Assembly (NCBI GenBank): GCA_017998735.1
Contig: JAGOCN010000049.1
Location: forward strand, 1 to 8,692
Direction of reading: 5' to 3'
Source of the DNA: Giesbergeria sp.
GTDB lineage: Bacteria; Pseudomonadota; Gammaproteobacteria; Burkholderiales; Burkholderiaceae_C
Length of the DNA stretch: 8,692 bases
The notes under the pieces are model-generated. The model was given only the letters and a program-made list of their open reading frames with translations. It ran no database searches and was not told the DNA's origin. A program made the position numbers and the translations under genes. Shown one piece after another: positions 4,452-8,692 of this stretch; position 1 is the first letter of the stretch; each line of letters starts with the position of its first letter.

Positions 4452-7028
4452 ATGCGCTGGTTTTTGCGAATTCTGGTGGCGCTGATCGGCGCCCTGCTGC
4501 TGCTGGGCAGCGTGGCCGTGGTCTATGTTCAGCGCAGTTTTCCGGCGCTGGACGGGCAACTGCGGCTGGCCGGGCTGGCCGCGCCGGTGCAGGTGCAGCG
4601 TGACAGCGCCGATGTGACGCACATCCGTGCCGGCAATGCGCACGACGCCTGGCGCGCGCTGGGCTTCGTGCATGCGCAGGAGCGCACCTGGCAGCTGGAA
4701 TTCAACCGACGCGTGGTGCACGGCACGCTGTCCGAAGTGCTGGGCCCGGCCACGCTGGAAACCGACAAGCTGATGCGGGCGCTGGACATCCGCGGCGCCG
4801 CACGGCGCCAGTACGCCGGCCTGCCTGCCGAAACGCAGGCCGCGCTGCAGGCCTACAGCGCCGGCATTGCCGCTTTCCATGCAGAGCGCACGCAGGCGCT
4901 GCCGCCCGAATTTCTGCTGCTGGGCGTGCGGCCAGGCGGCGACAGCGGCGCGGTGTGGGCGCCCGAGGACAGCGTCGGCTGGGCGCTGATGATGGCGCTG
5001 GACCTGGGCGGCAACTGGGGCCAGGAGCTGGCCCGCCTGCGCCTGCTGCAGCGCCTGGACACAGCCCAGCTGTGGCAGCTGCTGCCGCCGTACCCGGGCG
5101 AAGCCCCGGCCACGGCGGTCGATCTGGCCGCGCTGTATGCGCAGCTGGGCGTGCATGCCAAGGCCAAGGCACCGGTTGCTGCAGTGCAGTCCGGTTCCGG
5201 TTCAGGCAGCACCACTGCCACGGCTTTGCCCATTCCTTTGCCCACACCGTCCGGCAGTGCGGGCCTGACAGGCCTGCCGGCGATGGCGCTGGCAGGTCAC
5301 AGCAGTGGTCTGCAGCGCTGGGCCGAGGCGCTGGCACGCGGCGCCGGCCACAGCGAAGGCAAGGGCAGCAACAACTGGGTGCTGGACGGCACTCGCACCA
5401 CCACGGCCAAGCCGCTGCTGGCGAACGACCCGCACCTGGGCCTGAGCGCCCCGGCCATCTGGTACATGGCGCACCTGCAGGCACCGGCCGGCCAGGCGCC
5501 GGACGGCACATCCATGCCCGCGCTGGACGTGCTGGGCGCCACGCTGCCGGGCCTGCCGTTCGTGGTGCTGGGGCGCACCGCCGGCGTGGCCTGGAGCTTC
5601 ACCAACACCAACCCTGACGTGCAGGACCTGTACCTGGAGCAGATAGACCCGCAAGACCCGTCCCGCTACCGCACGCCCGACGGCTGGGCGCCCTTTGCCG
5701 TGCGGCTGGAAACCGTGCGCGTCAAGGGCCAGGCCGATGTGCAGCTGCGCCTGCGCAGCACCCGCCACGGGCCGGTGCTGAGCGATGCGCAGGCCGGCCA
5801 TGCCGACGTGATCGACCTGGACCGCCATGTGCTGGCGCTGCGCTGGGCGGCGCTGGACGCCGACAACCAGACCGTGCTGGCCGGTTTTCGCATCAACCAG
5901 GCGCAGACCGTGGGCGAGCTGTGGCAGGCGCTGGAAACCCACCACTCGCCCATGCAAAGCGTGCTGGCCGCGGACACGCAGGGCGGCACGGGTTTCCGCG
6001 CCATGGGCCGCGTGCCGCTGCGCCACCCCGACAACGACCTGCGCGGCGTGGCACCGGCCCCCGGCTGGCTGGCACGCTACGACTGGCAGGGCTGGCTGGC
6101 GGTGGCCGACCTGCCGCGCAGCGACGGCGGCGGCCCGGGCTGGCTGGCCACCGCCAACCAGCGCATCACCGCGCCCGGCTACGCCCCTTTTCTGACCGGT
6201 GACTGGTCCTTGCCTTACCGCTACGAGCGCATCGCGCAGCAGCTGCAAGAGCGGCCGCTGCACGACGCGGCCAGCCTGCAGGCGCTGCAGCACGACCAGC
6301 ATTCGCAGGCCACCGTGCGCCTGCTGCCCTGGCTGCGCAGCGCCGCGTCCAGCCATCCGCTGGCAGCGGCGGCGCAGGCCGAGCTGCGGGGGTTTGACGG
6401 CACCATGGACGCCGGCAGCGCCGCGCCCTTGATCTTTGCTGTCTGGGCCGACGAACTGGTGCGCGGACTGGTGGCACCGCGCATTGGCGCCGCGCACTTT
6501 GCCGCCACCTACGGCAAGCGCGACTACCGCGCCGGCCTGGAAGGCATGCTCGAGCGCAACGACCCCTGGTGGTGCCAGCCCGCCGGTTGCGCGCAGCACT
6601 CCGGCGCCGCACTGGACCGGGCGCTGGCGCGCCTGCAAAGTGCCTACGGCAGCAGCCCGGCCGCGTGGCGCTGGGGCACGGCGCACCCGGCGCGCAGCAT
6701 CCACCGCCCGCTGGGCAGCGTGGCGGCGCTGGCGCCCACCTTCAGCGTCACCCTGCCTTCGGGCGGTGACGCCTACACGGTCAATGCCGGCCAGTACGAC
6801 CCGGGCGATGCGCAGGCGCCGTTTGTCAACCGCCATGCCGCGTCGCTGCGCACGCTGTATGACCTGGCCGACCTGGAGCGCTCGCAGTTCATCTACCAGA
6901 CCGGCCAGAGCGGGCTGGTGTTTTCACCGCGCTACCGCGACATGGCAGCCGAATGGACCCAGGGCCGGTTGCGGCCGCTGCAGCGCGAACCGGCCCGCTA
7001 CCGGCACCGGCTGGCGCTGCTGCCATAG
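4452..7028 (+). CDS. Penicillin acylase family protein (membrane-anchored Ntn hydrolase, S45-type)
   Basis: Protein of 858 residues. A hydrophobic segment at 4-26 after MRWFLR is a signal peptide or anchor for export to the periplasm. The family is made as one chain and cuts itself into alpha and beta subunits; the beta N-terminal serine is the nucleophile. Here that residue is S306 in GKGSNNWVLDG. N569 in ATANQRI is 264 residues into beta, consistent with the oxyanion asparagine (241 in penicillin G acylase). Other marks are LANDPHLGL (323-331), RHGPVL (438-443) and the C-terminal QTGQSGLVFSPRYRDM (816-831). A low-complexity S/G/T/P stretch at about 240-272 lies in the alpha-end/spacer region. 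C708 and C713 could form a disulfide. Substrates in the family include beta-lactam side chains and acyl-homoserine lactones; this one is unknown. AAGGAG lies 5 nt before the ATG. The 141-nt gap to the flavoprotein and the hairpin there suggest its own promoter; none is convincing. Confidence 0.92.
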   Translation: MRWFLRILVALIGALLLLGSVAVVYVQRSFPALDGQLRLAGLAAPVQVQRDSADVTHIRAGNAHDAWRALGFVHAQERTWQLEFNRRVVHGTLSEVLGPATLETDKLMRALDIRGAARRQYAGLPAETQAALQAYSAGIAAFHAERTQALPPEFLLLGVRPGGDSGAVWAPEDSVGWALMMALDLGGNWGQELARLRLLQRLDTAQLWQLLPPYPGEAPATAVDLAALYAQLGVHAKAKAPVAAVQSGSGSGSTTATALPIPLPTPSGSAGLTGLPAMALAGHSSGLQRWAEALARGAGHSEGKGSNNWVLDGTRTTTAKPLLANDPHLGLSAPAIWYMAHLQAPAGQAPDGTSMPALDVLGATLPGLPFVVLGRTAGVAWSFTNTNPDVQDLYLEQIDPQDPSRYRTPDGWAPFAVRLETVRVKGQADVQLRLRSTRHGPVLSDAQAGHADVIDLDRHVLALRWAALDADNQTVLAGFRINQAQTVGELWQALETHHSPMQSVLAADTQGGTGFRAMGRVPLRHPDNDLRGVAPAPGWLARYDWQGWLAVADLPRSDGGGPGWLATANQRITAPGYAPFLTGDWSLPYRYERIAQQLQERPLHDAASLQALQHDQHSQATVRLLPWLRSAASSHPLAAAAQAELRGFDGTMDAGSAAPLIFAVWADELVRGLVAPRIGAAHFAATYGKRDYRAGLEGMLERNDPWWCQPAGCAQHSGAALDRALARLQSAYGSSPAAWRWGTAHPARSIHRPLGSVAALAPTFSVTLPSGGDAYTVNAGQYDPGDAQAPFVNRHAASLRTLYDLADLERSQFIYQTGQSGLVFSPRYRDMAAEWTQGRLRPLQREPARYRHRLALLP

Positions 7029-7038
7029 CGGCTATGGC
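7022..7038 (+). terminator. Inverted repeat overlapping the acylase stop codon
   Basis: GCCATAG (7022-7028) and CTATGGC (7032-7038) are perfect 7-nt complements around a CGG loop, and the TAG stop is the end of the first arm. No T-run follows. It may mark the 3' end of the acylase mRNA. A loop of 3 nt makes hairpin folding possible but tight. Confidence 0.38.
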
Positions 7039-7120
7039 CGCCATGAAGCATTGCTGCATTGACCTCGCTGCCTTTGCCCTGCTTGCGCCTTGGGCCAGAA
7101 AAAAGGGCGGGACAATGCCC

Positions 7121-7150
7121 CGCTGGCGCTGGCGCTGGCGCTGGCGCTGG
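7121..7150. repeat. Tandem array of five CGCTGG hexamers
   Basis: Five perfect consecutive copies of CGCTGG occupy 30 nt in the interval after the acylase gene. Depending on frame they would read Leu-Ala, Arg-Trp or Ala-Gly repeats, but no supported gene covers them. Short perfect arrays of this kind are prone to copy-number change by replication slippage. Confidence 0.85.
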
Positions 7151-7318
7151 CCGCAAACCCTGTGGCTGCGTGCAGCGCATGGGCAGGCGCAGGCGCCTGG
7201 CTGCAGCTCCGGCAATCAGCGGTGCGCAGTTTCTGGTGTGGCGCGCACCGTGGTGCAGCGCCGCTTCAAGCATTTTTGCCGCGATCGGCCTGCAGCCCTG
7301 CTGCAAAAAGCGCAGCAT

Positions 7319-7380
7319 TTTGCTATTAAAAAATGAGCTGCTGGCGCAAGCTGTACCTGCGCTGGAGGCACTTTTTGTTT
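7319..7380 (+). repeat. Dispersed intergenic repeat-like segment (Comamonadaceae type, candidate)
   Basis: The segment runs TTGCTATTAAAAAATGAGC, then TGCTGGCGCAAGCTG, TACCTGCGCTGGAGGC and ACTTTTTGTTT. An A-rich left part, an AGCTGCT..GCGC core with a GCGCA/TGCGC inverted pair, a second GCGCTgGAGGC half and a T-rich end match the layout of a short intergenic element I recall as abundant in Comamonadaceae genomes. This is from memory and one copy cannot prove it. It is also noticeably richer in A+T than its surroundings. Confidence 0.45.
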
Positions 7381-7503
7381 GAAATTCCAGTGTGTAGTGC
7401 AGTGCCGGTCCTGTCTCTGGCCAGCCCGAAACCGCTCTTGTGAAATGGGCCGGTGTGCTGCACTCTTGTTTTGCTTCAACCCTTGTCTGGCAGGAATGCA
7501 CCC

Positions 7504-8692
7504 ATGTCTTCACACGCTTCACTGGTTCTGAAAACGGCCATTGGCACAACAGCGCCCTGCCGCAGCAGCCAGCCCCGCCGCATGCATGCCTGGTTGCTGG
7601 CCCTGGCCTGCACGCTGGGCCTGGCCGGCTGCAGCGGCAGCTTGCCCACGCTGGTGCCCGACCTGGCGGCACGCCCTGGGCCGCCGCCGCAGCTGCTGGG
7701 CGCGCACGGCCCGCTGAGCCCGTCGCAAAGCCGGGCGGTGCTGGCGCGGCTGGCAGCGCGTGCGCCCGACAGCGACGCCTTCCAGCGCCACCTGGCGGTG
7801 GAAGAAGCCGTGGCCGGCAGCCCGCTCACCACCGGCAACCGCGTGCGCCTGCTGCGCGACGGGCCAGAAACCTACCGCGCCATGCTGGCCGCCATCGAAG
7901 GCGCACGCGACCACATCCACATGGAAACCTACATCTTTGACGATGACGAGGTGGGCCAGCGCTTTGCCGCTGCGCTGATCGCCAAACAGCGCGCCGGCGT
8001 GCAGGTCAATGTGCTGCGCGACAGCGTGGGCACGCTGTTCACGCCCACGGCGCTGTTCACGCAGATGCAGGACAGCGGCATCCAGGTGCTGGAATTCAAC
8101 CCGGTCAACCCGCTGGCGCTGCGCAAGGGCTGGTCGGTGAACCAGCGCGACCACCGCAAACTCCTCATCGTCGATGGCAAGACCGCGTTTCTGGGCGGCA
8201 TCAACATCAGCGGCGTGTACTCCAGCGGCTCCTTCAAAAGCCAGCCCAAGCCCAAAAAAGACGCCACCGGCGCGGCTGCGCTGGCCTGGCGCGACACCGA
8301 CCTGGAGCTGCAGGGACCGGTGGTGGCCGAACTGCAAAAACTGTTTCTGGCCGTCTGGGCCGAGCAGAAGGGCGACCCGCTGGAGGTGCGCGACTGGTTT
8401 CCCGAGCCCGGCACGCCGGGGCGCGATGTGGTGCGCGCCATTGGCAGCTCGCCCGGCGAGCCTTTCAGCTTCATCTACGCCACGCTGCTGTCGGCCATTG
8501 GCAGTGCCGAGTCGCGCATCCAGATCACCAACGCCTATTTCGCGCCCGACCCGCAGCTGCTGGCCGCGCTGGAAGGCGCGGCGGCGCGCGGCGTCGATGT
8601 GCGGCTGATCCTGCCAAGCGAGACCGATTCGTGGCTGGTGTTCCATGCCGGGCGCGGTTACTACGGGCGGCTGCTGCGCGCCGGCGTGAAGA
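7504..8692 (+). CDS. Phospholipase D / cardiolipin synthase-like lipoprotein, N-terminal 396 residues (runs off right edge)
   Basis: Frame open from the ATG at 7504 to the window end with no stop. A basic stretch (RR at 25-26) precedes a hydrophobic run MHAWLLALACTLGLAGC (27-43) ending in a lipobox LAGC, so C43 is the likely lipidated cysteine. S44 follows rather than Asp, suggesting outer-membrane sorting. The first PLD domain holds RLLRDGPETYRAMLAAIEGA (115-134), METYIFDDDEVG (140-151) and the HKD motif HRKLLIVDG (H217, K219, D224) followed by GGIN; WRDTD is at 262-266. The second PLD domain has begun (QITNAYFAPDPQLLAAL, 340-356; DVRLILPSETD, 365-375), but its HKD motif lies beyond the edge. 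Such enzymes make cardiolipin by phosphatidyl transfer or hydrolyse phospholipids. AGGA lies 8 nt before the ATG. A start at M27 (7582) would shorten the n-region but has no Shine-Dalgarno. Substrate is undetermined. Confidence 0.88.
   Translation, partial: MSSHASLVLKTAIGTTAPCRSSQPRRMHAWLLALACTLGLAGCSGSLPTLVPDLAARPGPPPQLLGAHGPLSPSQSRAVLARLAARAPDSDAFQRHLAVEEAVAGSPLTTGNRVRLLRDGPETYRAMLAAIEGARDHIHMETYIFDDDEVGQRFAAALIAKQRAGVQVNVLRDSVGTLFTPTALFTQMQDSGIQVLEFNPVNPLALRKGWSVNQRDHRKLLIVDGKTAFLGGINISGVYSSGSFKSQPKPKKDATGAAALAWRDTDLELQGPVVAELQKLFLAVWAEQKGDPLEVRDWFPEPGTPGRDVVRAIGSSPGEPFSFIYATLLSAIGSAESRIQITNAYFAPDPQLLAALEGAAARGVDVRLILPSETDSWLVFHAGRGYYGRLLRAGVK

Larger units (their letters stand above)
7029..7503. 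other. 475-nt gene-free interval with repeats
   Basis: No convincing gene lies between the acylase and phospholipase D genes. The small open frames here lack Shine-Dalgarno sequences and read through low-complexity DNA. The interval holds a perfect CGCTGG hexamer array (7121-7150) and a small hairpin, TGCAGC-CCT-GCTGCA (7291-7305), followed by an A-run. An overlapping GCTGC/GCAGC pair is followed by TTTT (7300-7321), a weak plus-strand terminator candidate. A dispersed-repeat-like segment spans 7319-7380. I see no clear promoter for the downstream gene; TTGTGA (7438-7443) is a possible but unsupported -35. Confidence 0.6.

Noticed and set aside
2772..5156. Long 794-codon minus-strand open frame opposite the flavoprotein and acylase genes
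   Set aside because: It crosses two real plus-strand genes and their intergenic gap, has no family motifs, and its His/Gln/Arg-rich composition is typical of the reverse strand of G+C-rich coding DNA.
5202..6836. 544-codon minus-strand open frame inside the acylase gene
   Set aside because: It is a mirror of the acylase reading frame in G+C-rich DNA, with no start signal or motifs.
7090..7329. Small lipoprotein-like frame (Leu-Ala repeats then VAAC) in the intergenic interval
   Set aside because: The signal-peptide look comes from the CGCTGG array; the start is a TTG with no Shine-Dalgarno and the rest has no coding character.
7114..7336. Frame from the ATG at 7114 giving repeated Arg-Trp (antimicrobial-peptide-like)
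   Set aside because: It is the same hexamer array in another frame; there is no ribosome binding site and no conserved-looking continuation.
7519..8646. 375-codon minus-strand open frame opposite the phospholipase D gene
   Set aside because: The plus strand encodes a clear lipobox and HKD motif; the reverse frame has none.
1..8692. CRISPR arrays, tRNA/rRNA genes, IS elements, toxin-antitoxin or phage genes
   Set aside because: I read for spaced direct repeats, cloverleaf arms, transposase motifs and small paired genes and found none.

Overview
This window looks like the chromosome of a beta-proteobacterium of the order Burkholderiales, most likely family Comamonadaceae (Acidovorax/Comamonas-like). 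The evidence is a high G+C content with G/C-dominated third codon positions in every gene, the gene order trxA-rho-rpmE (from memory, conserved in this order), close matches to beta-proteobacterial Rho and thioredoxin, and a dispersed-repeat-like segment of a kind I associate with Comamonadaceae. The lineage is an inference from family resemblance, not a search result.

The left third (1-2746) is a minus-strand block. In transcription order it holds trxA (2746-2414), rho (2116-854), rpmE2 encoding zinc-free type B ribosomal protein L31 (741-484), a strong intrinsic terminator (458-430), and the 5' part of a membrane protein resembling the PMT/ArnT glycosyltransferases (348 to the left edge). 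The 297-nt trxA-rho interval holds a 3' hairpin for trxA, an extended -10 promoter for rho, and a rho leader containing a stem-loop, a cytosine-rich G-poor stretch like a Rho-utilisation (rut) site, and a small hairpin that buries the rho Shine-Dalgarno sequence. Together these look like feedback control of Rho synthesis. This is the most interesting regulatory signal in the window.

The right two thirds (2901-8692) are plus-strand genes. They are a PP_4765-type (TIGR03862-like, HI0933/BaiN superfamily) flavoprotein divergent from trxA, a membrane-anchored penicillin/acyl-homoserine-lactone-acylase-family Ntn hydrolase, a 475-nt gene-free interval, and the 5' part of a lipoprotein phospholipase D/cardiolipin synthase that runs off the right edge. 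The intervals between these three are 141 and 475 nt, so they are probably separate transcription units. All the genes have the same base composition, and I see no IS element, integrase, tRNA, CRISPR array or defence cluster.

A recurring local feature is that four of the five complete genes (rpmE2, rho, flavoprotein, acylase) have an inverted repeat overlapping the stop codon, and the fifth (trxA) has a strong hairpin 15 nt after it. Only rpmE2 has a conventional U-tract terminator. The protein-coding content is largely ordinary, and I do not see a convincing new multi-gene system.
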